Of a stretch of 64,000 nt of DNA, positions 21,695 through 33,664 are shown in pieces. How positions within the stretch are numbered: the first letter of the stretch is position 1; every line of letters begins with the position of its first letter. The notes beneath the pieces were generated by a model, which made no database searches, had not been told where the DNA came from, and was given only the letters and a program-made list of their open reading frames with translations. Origin of the DNA: Trichosphaerium sp. ATCC 40318 (lineage: Eukaryota; Discosea; Flabellinia; Trichosidae). Both the position numbers and the translations under genes were made by a program. The stretch lies in the NCBI GenBank assembly GCA_038496445.1, contig JALMLS010000299.1:186001-250000 (forward strand). The letters run 5' to 3'.

Positions 21695-23771
21695 ATGAAC
21701 GTGCAAGAAAAAGATCTTGTGGTGCTTTTTAATTACTTTTCCTCACATACTGGATTACCGGGCAGCCAAAAAGGCTCAGACACGGCAAGTACCTTCAAAG
21801 TAGTTATACGCTTACAATGACAGACGCAATTGATTCAAGATAGATGTAATGCGTTGTTTTCAAGGCACGTTGACATTTTGAAATCAATAAAAGGGACTAA
21901 CATTCTAGTATATTAGAGACTACGACATTGAGCTTGTTGACAACGAATGGTATAGCAAAAATTTTATTTAAAGTATTTATTAATCTGCAAATAACACTTT
22001 TCACAGGTGCAGCTCATACCCTCCACAAATCGTACTTCTAGGCAATTTGGATTACAAATTGGGGAAAGACAGAGAAATAAACAAGCAAAAAAGTGGTAAA
22101 CCGCTTGACCACACCATGGCCATTTATTGACAAATTTCTCTAGCCGAGATCTTACGTAAGGGAATGGAAGCGTCTAAATTATGCCGGTGTCGCCAAAGGT
22201 TTTTGTTAAGAACCTCCATACACGTTATTAAATGACGATTTAGATTCCCTGTTCCTGTCATACGCGTAGGTGACAGAAATATATGTCGATCTGCTGGACT
22301 GACTGAAAAAATGGAATTGGCTGTAAAAACAAATTTTGCTCATTGGTCGTGCGTGCCCTAGATTTACAATCTCATGTTCTATTTGTTGGTAACAAACAAG
22401 CAACCAGGAGTTCAATGTCCAAAGCTAAAGTAGCTCAGCGAGGCTTCCAAAGAAAAAAGGATGTAGAGTGGTTAGGTGTGATAAAAGTAAAGCACGTGGT
22501 TGATCTTATGTTGGAAAACACAAGAAAATTGTACGTCACGTGTTTAACCAAATAATTTGTCACTGAGCGTTTTTATCATTATTTGTTTAGATTTGGTATT
22601 GTACGCCTGTGCTCCTCTGAAAAAGTAACGCCAGGTTATGAAAATTTTACTGTAGCAGCCATGCCTTATCCTGGTGTTGAAACATTTTCTCATTTTGAAA
22701 CAGCAATTCAAGGGCGTGCGTAAACCTCTTTCATGTGTTGCCAAGTATACTGAAATACTTACTCAAGACAATGGCAAACTACCTGTTACTGTTTGGGAAA
22801 ATAAGGCAGAGGCTGAACTTCAAATAGACCGGTCGTTTAAGCTTAAAACCGGCGACGATTGGAACTATTACAAAATGTGGGATGTTAACAGGCTTACTGT
22901 GAATTACATGCGATATGTTATGGAGAATCTTTTAGAAGATGATGATACAGAAGCAGGTATTTTAATACATTGTATCTCGGGTATGTCACTTTGATATGAC
23001 TGTTTTGTGATTTTTGCAACAGGTTGGGATCGCACGCCGACTTTTGTGGGTATGTGGTTATCTCTATTTGGATTATACATAACCAATCTGTAGCGCTGAT
23101 CAGAATTTTATTGTGGGCTGATGGAAGGGCACACGCAAACCTGACGCCTATTCAAGTAAGTATTGATGGTACAAAGCATAAACTAAAGCTATGTTAGATT
23201 CTCTATTTGACTGTTGCGTATGATTGGGTGTTGTTCGGGTACTAAACAATAAAGGGTGCTTGTACTGATTGTTCGTACAAGGCATAACTTAGTGAGACGC
23301 ATGAAGAATCAGCAACAAATATTTTACTTCTGTTTCTACATCCTAAAGACATTCGCTGATTTTGAGTTTGACACAAAAGACAGTACTCGTGAGGCAGACG
23401 AAGAAAATATTGAACATGGTGCTGATAGTGCCACATGGCGCACAGCTGATATCTCAGAGTGGGATGGCCCTGATGACACTAAGGAAAAAAAGAAGGATGA
23501 TATGAATGAGTGGAGTGTTGCGTTATCTGAACCAATAACCACCAACAAACAATCACGTGCTAGTAGTAAAGAAGAGCAAAGTGATGAAGAAAGCAAAAGT
23601 CAAGAGTCCCTATTGCCACCAAAAGACAAAAGCACACAAGATGACCCATCAGGAATAGATAACGATGAAAATGGCGCTAAGAATGAGCGCAAACAAAAAA
23701 TTTTAGAGGTTTGGCGTCTCTTTGAGATAGTCTACAATCGCACTATCAGACTACGTTTCAGCAGACATTAA
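21695..23771 (+). CDS. Myotubularin-related phosphatase MTMR14 (Jumpy) homologue
   Basis: MTMR14 removes the 3-phosphate from PI3P and PI(3,5)P2 and restrains autophagy. The gene starts MNVQEKDLVVLFNYFSSHTG. It continues with CSSYPPQIVLLGNLDYKLG, VPVIRVGDRNICRSAGLTEK, DVEWLGVIKVKHVVDLMLEN, CSSEKVTPGYENFTVAAMPY and WDVNRLTVNYMRYVMENLLE. The catalytic CX5R loop HCISGWDRTP is split by an intron inside the Gly codon near 22980-23022. SLRILLWADGRAHANLTP and VAYDWVLFG follow, as in the family. The C-terminal region is acidic and Ser-rich and ends KQKILEVWRLFEIVYNRTIR, matching the conserved terminal helix of animal MTMR14. The active site is intact. Confidence 0.88.
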
Positions 23772-23900
23772 TAGTGTTTGTATTCGGTAAATTAAGCTAG
23801 AGTGAGCAATAACACAATAAAAACTTGTACACTATGAAATATGTTTACTCAATGCAATATTATTTGCTTTATGGGATAAAGAGTTTGTTGTGGTTTGTAC

Positions 23901-24581
23901 TTAGTCCGTGTCAGAGTCAGAATCATCATCAGAGGCGTTTGGATCTGGTTCGTCATCTGGATCGTATCCTTCAACTAAAAGGGTGTTAATCGGTAGCAAT
24001 ACAAGCGAAAAAGTGGTGCCAGATTTTTTTATCGGCTGGATGGAAATTATTGGCGTATACGTACCAATGCCGACAGGTACGAGTGACGCTTTGACATCAT
24101 CACCTTTTGCGATATCCTTAGCAAGTTGTCCGGCTTTATTTGTCAATGCTGTGTTGGCACCAGCGGCAATAAGGAGTTCCACGCACTCTAGTGTGCCTTT
24201 GTGGGTTTTTGCTACAGCCTGATTTTTTTTTGCGTTAAATTAAATAAAGCGCCCGAGTTGATTTATTACCTTGTGAAGGGGTGTATCTCCGGCTTTATTA
24301 ATGGCGTTAACATTAACGTTTGGCATGCCCAGTATGTGCTTTGTGCATTTAGGGTGACCGCCACCTTTGGTACAACCGGTGAGTCGCAAGTTGATTGTTG
24401 TGGTGAGAACTTCAAAAAAAAAATTACAAATAAACGTAAAATTACCAGCGGCGTAGTGTAGTCCTGTACTGCCAAGAGCGTCAACAATATTTGGGTCAAC
24501 CTTTCTTTCTATTAGTTCCGCGATATCTTCGTGATAGCCCGCTTTTGAAGCCGAAAACCAAGCGTTCTCTAAGGTTGTCAT
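23901..24581 (-). CDS. Ankyrin-repeat protein, short
   Basis: The start at 24581 reads MTTLENAWFSASKAGYHEDI. The first repeat (VDPNIVDALGSTGLHYAA) is followed by an 82-nt intron, then KHILGMPNVNVNAINKAGDT with PLHKV. A second intron leads to THKGTLECVELLIAAGANTA. After about three ankyrin units comes a hydrophobic beta-like stretch (GTYTPIISIQPIKKSGTTFS), then an acidic Asp/Ser tail ending DSDSDTD. Small ankyrin proteins like this are usually protein-binding modules. No partner is suggested by context. It is convergent with MTMR14, with 129 bp between stops. Confidence 0.78.
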
Positions 24582-24967
24582 AGTTTATCTAACAAGAACA
24601 AGTTTGTAGTTTTTTTTTTTTGGCAAACTTTAAAAAAAGTTAAAGTGTCAATTTTGTTCAGCCTTGAAACTACAACACGTTTCCCAGCCTATCACTGCTT
24701 GTTATGCTCCTTGTGGCGGCAACGATATAACCACTTGGCTTTCTCTAAATGTTTATTTGTGGACACTCAAAAAAACATTGAAAAAAAAAGTTCTAATTGC
24801 GCGTATGCTTTCCTTCATTCGCTGAGAACACTACAGAATATTCGCCACACGGTACTACACAAATAAATGATGGTTTACTGACACGAGTTTAGCGAAATAG
24901 ATTGCATAGCCATGTTTAAAGACAGTGATTGTGGATTAAAATTACATATCTGCTCATAGGAGTCTTC
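24582..24967. other. Intergenic spacer
   Basis: About 385 bp with poly-T and poly-A runs between two minus-strand genes. No supported exon, RNA gene or repeat unit was seen. Confidence 0.45.
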
Positions 24968-25463
24968 CTATCGAGATGCTTCGTTGGCTTCGTCTATCAA
25001 ACCATCTCTCATCATGTGAGTCTTTACACGAACGCGATCGTTGAAGCTGCAAGGGTTGTGAGAATTGGTTAAAAGTTAGCGCTAAACGCACAGCATAGCT
25101 TGACAAGTTTCGTATGCGTGTTTTTCATGATGACAGCTCCAACTCATAAAAAAGTGATCCCATTGACACGCCCATAATATTGTAGCAAGACCTAGAGGCG
25201 AATTAGCGTCTGTTTGAGTTGTAATAACATCAAAATTTTGCTGCACAGGCTTTTCGTACCACCGCAGCGATCTCTGGTACGAAGTGGCGCATGGTGTTGT
25301 TCTAATAAGGCCAGTGTTGGTGGAGGAGGCACTAAAACGAATTAAATTATTGTTCGTTTGTAAATTACTTACGTCTGCCCTTTGCCATCTCAGCGACTGC
25401 GTAATCGTAGTCGTACTCTTCCCATTCCTCATAAATGTTAATACTACCAATCAAATACGACAT
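24968..25463 (-). CDS. Mitochondrial complex I subunit NDUFB7 (B18) homologue
   Basis: NDUFB7 is an accessory subunit of respiratory complex I on the intermembrane-space side, stabilised by paired CX9C disulfides. Four small exons give about 105 aa: MSYLIGSINIYEEWEEYDYD, PPTLALLEQHHAPLRTRDRC, ATILWACQWDHFFMSWSCHH, EKHAYETCQAMLFNDRVRVK. The 'RDxC', 'C', 'SCxHExHxYExC' and 'xxRv' landmarks match the family order. A 41-nt intron (GTAAGT..TTTTAG) follows the first exon, and the frame into the last exon depends on donor GTGCGT near 25085. The length is slightly short of metazoan forms. Nuclear-encoded and imported without a cleavable presequence, as expected. Confidence 0.75.
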
Positions 25464-26084
25464 ACCTTAGTTTCGTAGTGCATTTGCAACAGTTAGTAGC
25501 TTTCAATGCGTTGAGGCGTAGTCTTTGTAAGTCCGTTCTGAGCCAAAAAAAAAAACCTAAATCAAGACTGAAGGCTAAGTAGCCTTGTACTGTTTTCAAT
25601 ATGATGCTTTAATTGTACAACCTAATCAGTGCTTGAAAGGCGGACAGGACAGTGCGAGGCTGTCCTCTCTGAGGGTAAATTTGAGAGCCACAACGATAAA
25701 AAAATAAGAAATGTATTGCGAATTTACAGTTTACAGATTTCGACAAGACACTTTTTACAGCCGCTTCGTTATTGTTAGTTTCACAAGAAAATCGAAGACA
25801 GCTTCAGACTATGCATTAGCTAACACACAATGGTACCTAAGAATATGCGCTAGACTATTCTACACGTGCAAAACGAACTATCTTTATCTATTTGTCTGTT
25901 AAAGTTTAGTGTGCCGCGAGACTGTTGCTGGTTCTTGTCAATAACTCTGTGTTGCTACTTCACCGGAAATACCAAAGCAGGTAAAACGCGCCTGTACATG
26001 CCTTATAAAAGAGCGGAGCAACAACACAAATGTCCACCATGTGAACAACAGTGTACACAAAAAACTTCATTACGAAAGTTCAAA
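25464..26084. other. Intergenic interval with two perfect short hairpins
   Basis: A 620-bp gap between divergent genes. It contains a 6-bp stem at 25571-25586 (AAGGCT, loop AAGT, AGCCTT) and a 7-bp stem at 25646-25666 (AGGACAG, loop TGCGAGG, CTGTCCT). No exon is supported. The hairpins could be promoter structure or part of a small RNA; neither is demonstrated. Confidence 0.35.
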
Positions 26085-27002
26085 ATGAAGTACGCAGCTC
26101 TTCTTCTTGTTGCCATCGCCGCAGTAGCTCTTTGCGCTGAACCAACTAAGCCTAAATGGCCAGAAGCTTACTCAGCAACGTGCGTTGTCGAAAAACTTCT
26201 ACTCTTACAAATGGTAGCTTGTTCATCCGCCACACACCAGGGCATGGTCACGAGCACAGACCAGAAGAATTCGCTAGGTAAAATAGTTACGGTTTAGTTA
26301 CGGACGTTAACGCCACAATTTTTTCCAGGGTAATGTATGATCACGTGAAAAAAATGGGTCGTCGTGACGGTTTTTTGGAGTTCAAAGATGAGGTGATCTT
26401 TTTTTACCAATTGTTTTGGACAAACATTTTCTTACTAGTTCTAGGTCTACTTCGGAAAGCGGTACAACCCAAACGCAGGAAGTTCGTTTTTACCAACTTA
26501 TTTTTAGTGTATGGAATCACGTTGAGGACAAAGAATACCACGTCTTCTATCGCCAAGGTTTCGAGACATGCTATGTAAGAGCACTCAACACCACAATGCC
26601 ATTCCCTACCTTTAATAACGTAAAATACATTGGCGAGGTAAGACAAAAGATTTCGTTGTACTATGTACTCTAACCCTTTTACAAAGTCAGTAGTAGATGG
26701 CCACCTATGCTACAGCTGGATTGGTATGCTTATGCGTTGTTGCTATTCCTATTAACTTTTCAACAGAGGAAGACCCAAAGGAACGCAGGACACTCCTATA
26801 CTATGATCGTCAAGACGACAGATCTCCAAAGCGTATTGAAGTTGATTTTGGTCGTGGTGTTGCTGAGACATGGGATTTCCACGAGTTCGATGCTTGTCCT
26901 CAAGATAAGGAACTTTACGTACGTAACTCAAACCAACGGCATTTCGTTGACATTCTTGACTAGGAGATCGGTTGGATCAAGGACCACTGTAACCCTGTAT
27001 GA
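26085..27002 (+). CDS. Secreted protein of unknown function, possibly ependymin/LolA-like
   Basis: Exon 1 encodes signal peptide MKYAALLLVAIAAVALCAEP and then KPKWPEAYSAT. Further exons give TPGHGHEHRPEEFARVMYDH, DGFLEFKDEVYFGKRVWNHV, EYHVFYRQGFETCYVRALNT, RRTLLYYDRQDDRSPKRIEV, WDFHEFDACPQDKELYEIGW and a C-terminal IKDHCNPV. Introns of 40-55 nt (donors GTGCGT, GTAAAA, GTGATC, GTACAA, GTAAGA, GTATGC, GTACGT) preserve frame throughout. Paired aromatic strands and late Cys residues recall the LolA-like fold of ependymin relatives, but the diagnostic 'FYNV..PP.C' end is absent. A secreted or vacuolar ligand-binding protein is likely. Confidence 0.65.
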
Positions 27003-27198
27003 GCAACACGCTCACATCAATAAAAGCAAAGCTTTTCGCAGCCCCTTTTTTGTTTAATGCCAAAGAATAAAAAAAGAAAAACTCAGTTTTGTAGTTGTTT
27101 ATCTACAATCACTAGACGATTTTATGATTCGTCAACTCTACAAAAATTGCTAGTACCACACGGTTGTTTCGAACGCGTTAATACTGTGACGCTTTTTG

Positions 27199-29913
27199 TC
27201 ATAGTTGGCCTTTGTCGTTTTGTATTACATGTTGTGCTAGTTGTTTGTACAACGCCAATAGCTCTGGGATATCTCGCATTGTTAGGTCTATAGCTTCAAC
27301 ATTCAAAAAGCGATCCTAGAAAATAGTTAGCCCGGTTGTTGAGAGAAATAGTTCTTACTATATCCTTGATATTATGGGCTTCTTTGTGGTTCATTAATAG
27401 CTCCGTAGACTGTGGCGCTGAATTATACTTGTGGTTTGCCTCATCAACTTCCTGTGAAAAAACAAATTATTACTTGTTTATGAAGAAAGGTAATGTCGGT
27501 ACCTTTGTTGGGGATGGTGTCATTGCTACATTAAAATCGATAAGAGGTCCAGGTGCTGGTGTGGATGGTGGAGAAACCATTTCTATAGGTGCTGTGACTT
27601 CTTGAGATGCTTCGCTACTCTGAACTAGTTCACCAACGGTGGAGTCCCGACTAGAGAAAGCTTTTGCTGAAGGCCGCGAAGAATCGCCTGAAAACACTTC
27701 CTCAGGTTTATTAGGCTGAAGAGGTAACATTGTAAGTGGCACAGAGCTGTTGTTTTTTGGCACTAAAGCATCTTCCGCTATTTTGTAAAGCCTTTAATAT
27801 CGTTAGTGGTGGAACTAAGAGATGACCAAACCTTGCAAATTCTTCATTTTCTATGTTAAGCTTTGTGGCGTCCAAGTTTTCTAAAAAGTCTACAGCAGAT
27901 TCCAAGTGTGTAAAATAATAACCACTCTCTGTGATCATCTTCTTTGGGTCTCTAAACCTTTGTATATATCTTTTAGGTTAAGATAAATGGTAGTTACATC
28001 GTTATGTGGTAAAAGAAGTAGGATACTGAATATTAGAGCATAGCTGTGGCGGATTAGCTTTGAGTACGATATATATTAATATTGGTAAGAATTCATCAGC
28101 ACCAGCAGGGTGTCCTTGAGAGCTTGCTTTGTTTAAAATTCCTGGATATTAAGGAGAAAAATCGCAAAAATGACAATGGAAAAAAATGTCAAAATGTGTA
28201 ATGACATGTGTCACAAAGGATACGGTAAATAACCTTACAACAGTTTAAAATGCAAATCATTTTATCACGTGGGGCACGGTAATTGTTAATTTTCCGTAGC
28301 TCTATACAATACATTAAGGCGCAACGTGTTATATGATGGTAAAATAAATTGCGTGCCTTGAACACCCAGATCAAATTTCTTGTCATCAGTATGATACTTT
28401 GCAATGTCCAAATGACTTGGCGTTATAAATTGCATACACTTTATTCGTTTTGTAATGGCTTTATCCCTTGCTAACTCTTCTATACTTGATGAAAAGCAAC
28501 TGTGACGCATAAGTGATACAGAAGGAAAAGATTTAAAGCCGCACCAATCAAAAATTTTTATCATTAGATATTTTTCTATTTGCTCTGAAATGACGTCAAC
28601 TTCTTCTTGCGTGGCTTCTCTGTAGAGTCAAAAATTAGCCATGTTCAAAAAAATAGTCTCTGTACCGCCACAATTTGTGTTCATTCATTTTGTCCATAAT
28701 ATGGTCTATAAACCCACGCACTTCATCAACTTGCTCTTCTGTGTTCGGCGGTGTAGTAAGAAACGCAGAAACCCACCTAAATATCATATTACATTACAAG
28801 GGATTCGTCATTTACAGCCTTACGCTCTAACATGACTGTATATATCAAGAGCTTTAGGATCTTTGAACTTTGCCCAAAATAAATCTTTACCGACCAATCC
28901 TGTCTTATCTGTGCTGCTCGTCTCCTTTGCGCCGGCTACTGCCCCAAAAAGCCTTCCCCATCTACTCTATTAATACATATACAATTCCTATGGTAAATCA
29001 CGTACCGACTTTCTGACTTGTCTTGCTTTTTCTGCAATTTTGCTTCAATCTTCGCCTTGCTCCATGAACAGCCACTGTATGTTAAAGGTTCTGATATCAA
29101 AGTAATGTGAATATTATGTCCTTGAATACTCATTTCACCATCGCGAAGTACTTGCACTGTCTGTAAAGGGTTTTTTGCGGAAGAAAATTTAGCGTAAGTG
29201 TCACTAAAATTCGTTTAGTCTGAAAAACGCTTTACGTTTGTAGCAAACGTCGACGTACGCTAATGAACTGAAGATAACTTGTTTCCTTGGGTTTGGCTTA
29301 ATTTGCTTCCTTTCTGATATTCTGTGCATTACTTTAACATCGCCCTTTAGTTTGTGTTAATAATGCGCCACTTTCTAAGATGATCTTGTGTACTTTAGTT
29401 TCTGTTATGCCTAAAATGCCTGATAAAAGTTTAGATAACGTTATGTTAATGCGTTGTTGCTCGCACCATTTACAGTGAGTAATTGCTTCTTGTTTGATGG
29501 GTTTGTAAGCACAACGTGTGTCAGGATAAATTGCTTTGTAACATCAATGCCTGCAAGGGCCACATTCTGAGGTACCAATATGGAAGCCTGGTACAGAGTA
29601 TCAAAGAAGTGAGGTAAAATAGCACTCAAATTACCTTTTTGTAAATAATAGGTTTTACGAGGTCTCTAAACGCTGGCTGCTGTAGTTTGATAAGTATGGC
29701 GTTATTCTCCCTGCGAACAGTTAGTACGATAGTGGGATTGCTTAGTCGCTTACCTTTCGTAGTCTAAGAACGTGCTCTGTATTCCCGCTGACATGTTTGG
29801 GCGTTAGGCAGAACTCATACGTTGTCTGGGGCACTGGAGAATTTAAAACTAGAAATTTTGTAGCAAATTTACGAGACTGGTGTAAAAAAGTCTGCCTTAG
29901 TTTTTGACGCCAT
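27199..29913 (-). CDS. VPS9-domain Rab5-family guanine nucleotide exchange factor
   Basis: VPS9 domains activate Rab5-type GTPases on endosomes. The core is clear: [35 protein letters not shown] (family 'L.WI.PEHLDI'), [18 protein letters not shown] ('P.DKL.CI..C'), [20 protein letters not shown] ('GADEFLP.LIYVV', the catalytic Asp) and [20 protein letters not shown]. The N-terminal part starts at 29913 ([12 protein letters not shown]) and spans several exons without a recognised domain. A Pro/Ser-rich C-terminal tail ([15 protein letters not shown]) ends [20 protein letters not shown]. The start codon lies 8 bp from that of the divergent gene. A Rab5-like GTPase at 14 kb is a plausible substrate. 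Confidence 0.83.
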
Positions 29914-29920
29914 CTACAAC

Positions 29921-31866
29921 ATGTTGGGGAGTGCTGCGGTACAGGCCGAGAAAAACCCGAAGCGAAATTCGCTTCTTCTGCTGTTGCTGGTGTTTTTGGT
30001 TGTTCTTTTAACACTGCTTTGTGGCGTGTTGTTTCAGTTCATGGTAGACACTAAGGTGTCTTTCAAAGCGTTGTACAGTAGTTATGATCCGCATTACAAG
30101 CCTGTCGTTTTAAAACCATCGAGTGGTACGTAGTTTGCTACCTCACGTGATTGTTTATTGTTATAGCTGATGTAAAGCATATCGTAAAACGAATGAAGTA
30201 TTGGCGCCCTATAAATGAACAAAAACCTATCAATGAAGAACGTTGGCTTGTTTTCGAGCCATGGCGCGTAGTATGGAAATTTATACTAATTTTAACACGT
30301 CAACAGGGCAGCTGGCATAAATAATCGAAGAATGTCACTAGAAACGATGGTTGTAATGGCTTATCTGACTAACAGGCAACAAAAAATTCTCAAATGTCGG
30401 ATTGACACTCTCATAGAACCCTTGTACTACCAAAGCCATACGTACAATACCCCTATTTACAAAAAGTGTCTTACACTCATGTACGTGCATGTAAGTTGTA
30501 TTGTAGACTCACAGTGTACTAGTTATGGGATATTGAAGACATGGCACGCGCTGTACCAATCGTGGAATTTGATTATTTCGAAAATAATTATGCTGCCTCT
30601 CATCCAGGTAACCACGTGCCTAGTTTCTCTCTTACTAACTCTTTGAAGGATGGTATGATGAAAATAATCCACAAGTGATGTTTGTATGCAGATGGACTGA
30701 TATTCCGCAGCAGCAAACAATATTTGCATGGCCGAGAGTCCCAGTCATTGTACAATGGTAAATTTCAACTTTTATCAACTAAAATGTCTAAAGGCAACAC
30801 CTTTACGGGATATGATGGAGAAATGGAGAGCTCCTAAGATTGGAACACTATATAGTAGCGAGCCACCTGGTTTCAATACAGCGCCAGTACTGCACTTCCC
30901 TGGAAGCGTTGTATTTACACATTTTTACACTTGGTATTGGTAAGGGAACCTTTTTTGACTTGTCAGTAGTAAATTAAATGTATGAAGGTACTCGGAACCT
31001 ATTATGTTCAAGCAAGTAGCGCAGCTTATGAAGGATTACGTACACTTTGTACCAGAAGTTTATGTTTTATCTGCAAGAATATTGGCCGCTATGCCAAAGA
31101 CATTCTCGACAATACATTACAGACGAGGCGATTTTCGTATCCAGTAGCAATGAATTTTTTGTCACATGTGTTTATTTTGTGCCCTTAACTTTAGACCAGA
31201 GTATAAAGACCAGCGACACATTACACCCAATCAAGTATTTGAAAACACGTTTGAGTTATTTGAGGTACTTTTCCGCGCTCTTGTGCATCTTAATTAAGTG
31301 TCACGAAGGAAGGAGAAGACATATACGTAGCAACTGATGAAGACATGAAAGTTTTCAAGCGCGATTTTATACCTGTATTCGAGGTATACAGTTTTACCTT
31401 TAATTACTATTATAGTTTGCTAATGATCTCAAAGAAACGCTATAAAGTACATTACTACGGCATGTACGAGGATTTGATCAAGTCTGATGTCACAAACGTG
31501 TGGCTTCCAATGGTTGAAACTGTAATTTCATCTCAAGGCAGAGTTTTTGTTGGCACTTTGTAAGTTTATCCTCATTTCATTAGTTTCTCAATGCTAACCT
31601 TGTAAAGGTTGTCTACATTTTCAGGGTACATTACGCGATTGCGTGGATACATGCCTCAAGTAGAGAATAAAGAATATTATTGGACCTGTTATAAGTATCC
31701 AAATGATCCTGGATACACTGATGGTCCATTTACAAGTGAAAACCACTTGCATGGTACTTAAAAAATTGTGAATCTAAACCTAAAACGCTTAGGCTGGGGC
31801 AGAGAGTATCCAGACGCATGGAGCGGTCTAGCAACTGTTGAACCAGAAATGAATGATTCAAAATAA
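29921..31866 (+). CDS. Protein O-fucosyltransferase-like Golgi/ER glycosyltransferase
   Basis: The fold is the GT-B O-fucosyltransferase group. Exon 1 has a cytosolic N-terminus, then a membrane anchor (SLLLLLLVFLVVLLTLLCGV), so a type II membrane enzyme. Hallmarks follow: FEPWR then NNRRMSLETMVVMAYLTNR with TLVLPKPY (family 'GGFNNxRMSLExxvxlAxLxNRTLVLP'), STIHYRRGDFRI (the donor-binding 'HxRxGDF' loop), DIYVATDEDMKVFK and STFSGYITRLRGYM ('StFsxyI.RxRg'). The exon ending LTNR splices to TLVLP through a GC-AG intron (30376-30416). The C-terminus is WGREYPDAWSGLATVE. The acceptor protein is unknown; similar enzymes modify cysteine-rich repeats or nucleocytoplasmic proteins. Confidence 0.82.
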
Positions 31867-32007
31867 AAATGTAATGTAGAGTAATATTTATTTGGTGTGC
31901 GGGGCCAAGCTATCTTGTGTGACACCTTTGGTTTTTTTTTTGGCTACTAAAATTGTACAAAGGTTGGTTTTGGCTATCAAATCTTTGTTCTCGCAAATAC
32001 AACACAA

Positions 32008-33532
32008 ATGGCAGCTTTGGGCATTGGAAATCCTCTATTAGATATCAGCGTAAACGCACCTGATTCATTGTTCGCAAAGTAAGGCTTTGGAGTGTTAAAA
32101 AAAGTTTTTTTGTCTTATTCTGCTTAGATACAAATTGGAGACCGGTAAGGCTATTCTCGCTGAGCCAGAGCACCTTCCATTGTGCGTAATATAACTTCAA
32201 CGCCAAAGCTAACAAAAAGTAAGGTACCCTGAAATTCAGGCTAACAAAGATGCTGAATACACTGCCGGTGGTGCTTGTCAGGTACGTAGAGGAAGAGTTT
32301 TCCTGACGACTTCTCACTTCATCGCTTCCGCACGAACACGCTAATAATATTGTAGAACACTATGAGAATTATCTCTTGGATGCTACCAGGTGGTAAATCC
32401 TCAAACTACATTGGTTGCGTCGGTAAAGACGACAACGGAAAGCTCTTGGGGTATCTACGCTACAGAAAGTTTTTCATTGACGCGTTTTTAGCACCGTATG
32501 TAAAAAAGCCGGTGTAAACGTCCACTACTTGGAAGATGAAAAAACAGCAACTGGAACATGCGCTGTTCTCATCAAGGACAAAGAACGGTAACCGGAGAAA
32601 TAGAAAAAAATCAATCTTAATTCTTTTTAGTGCCCTAATCACAAACCTTGGTGCCGCCAACTGCTACACCACAGAACACTTTGACACACCAGCAATTCAA
32701 GAAGTTGTCAAGTCCTCAAAGTTCTTCTACGCAACCAGCTTTTTCTTGACTGTCTCTCCAGAGACACTTGTCAAAATTGGCAAACACGCTGCCAGCAACA
32801 ACCAAGTACGCTTTTTTCAAAGATATCCAAAAATTGTGATAGCACTATTGTCCGTGCATGCCGACTGACCACATTTCTTAATAGCTATTTATGCTCAACA
32901 TTTCTGCTGAATTTTTGGTTCAATTCTTCTGGGATCAAATGCACCAAGTATTGCCATACGTCGATATTCTTTTCGGTAACGAACACGAAGCCGCTGAATA
33001 CGCCAAGAAAAAGGGATGGGATGTACGTGGAACCCTACTAAGTTATGAACATACTGACGTATTTTATTAGGCCACCGACTTGAAGACTGTAGCTAAGAAA
33101 CTCGCTGAAGAGGGTCCAAAAGTAAACGACAAGAGAAAGAGAATTGTTGTATTTACTCAAGTACGTTACATGAACTTCTTGTGCAATACAAAAAAAAATA
33201 ACACTCTTTCTTAGGGCGCTGACCCAACCCTTGTCTACAAAGATGGTAAAATCACTGAGTACCCTGTTCTTCCATGTCCTCGTGAGGAAATTGTTGACTT
33301 GAACGGTGCTGGTGATACCTTCGTTGGAGGATTCATCGCTGGGTACGTTGAAATGCTGCTTTTTTTTTGTCGCTTTAATTCTTCCATAATGCTAACAATC
33401 ATTCCCTTTAGTTTGTTGTCTGAAAAGCCTCTTGAAGAGTGCGTAAAGGCCGGCCAATTCTGTGCTTGGAATTGCATCCGTAGCTCTGGTGTAACTGTAC
33501 CAGAAACTTGCACCTACAAATGGTCAAACTAA
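32008..33532 (+). CDS. ADK: Adenosine kinase (PfkB family)
   Basis: Adenosine kinase phosphorylates adenosine to AMP with ATP in purine salvage. About ten exons encode MAALGIGNPLLDISVNAPDS, AEYTAGGACQNTMRIISWML (the family 'GGxxxNxxR' substrate lid), SNYIGCVGKDDNGKLLG, KTATGTCAVLIKDKER, NLGAANCYTTEHF, NISAEFLVQFFWDQM, ILFGNEHEAAEYAKKKGWD and the catalytic anion hole DLNGAGDTFVGGFIAG, where Asp acts as base (Thr-to-Leu at the second position compared with the usual DTNGAGD). The C-terminus VKAGQFCAWNCIRSSGVTVP is standard. Introns are 45-60 nt; one is GTAAGG..CTTAG after SLFAK. It follows the O-fucosyltransferase gene on the same strand, 141 bp downstream. Confidence 0.95.
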
Positions 33533-33664
33533 ACGTGTAATGTGCAGCTGTAGAAGCGTTTACAAATTTTTATAAACACGAAATTGCACAAAATGAAAAT
33601 GTGACATTTGACAGGTGTCAATGTCATTCCTAATTTTCTTTTTGGCGCACCTTTTCGTTGGCGC

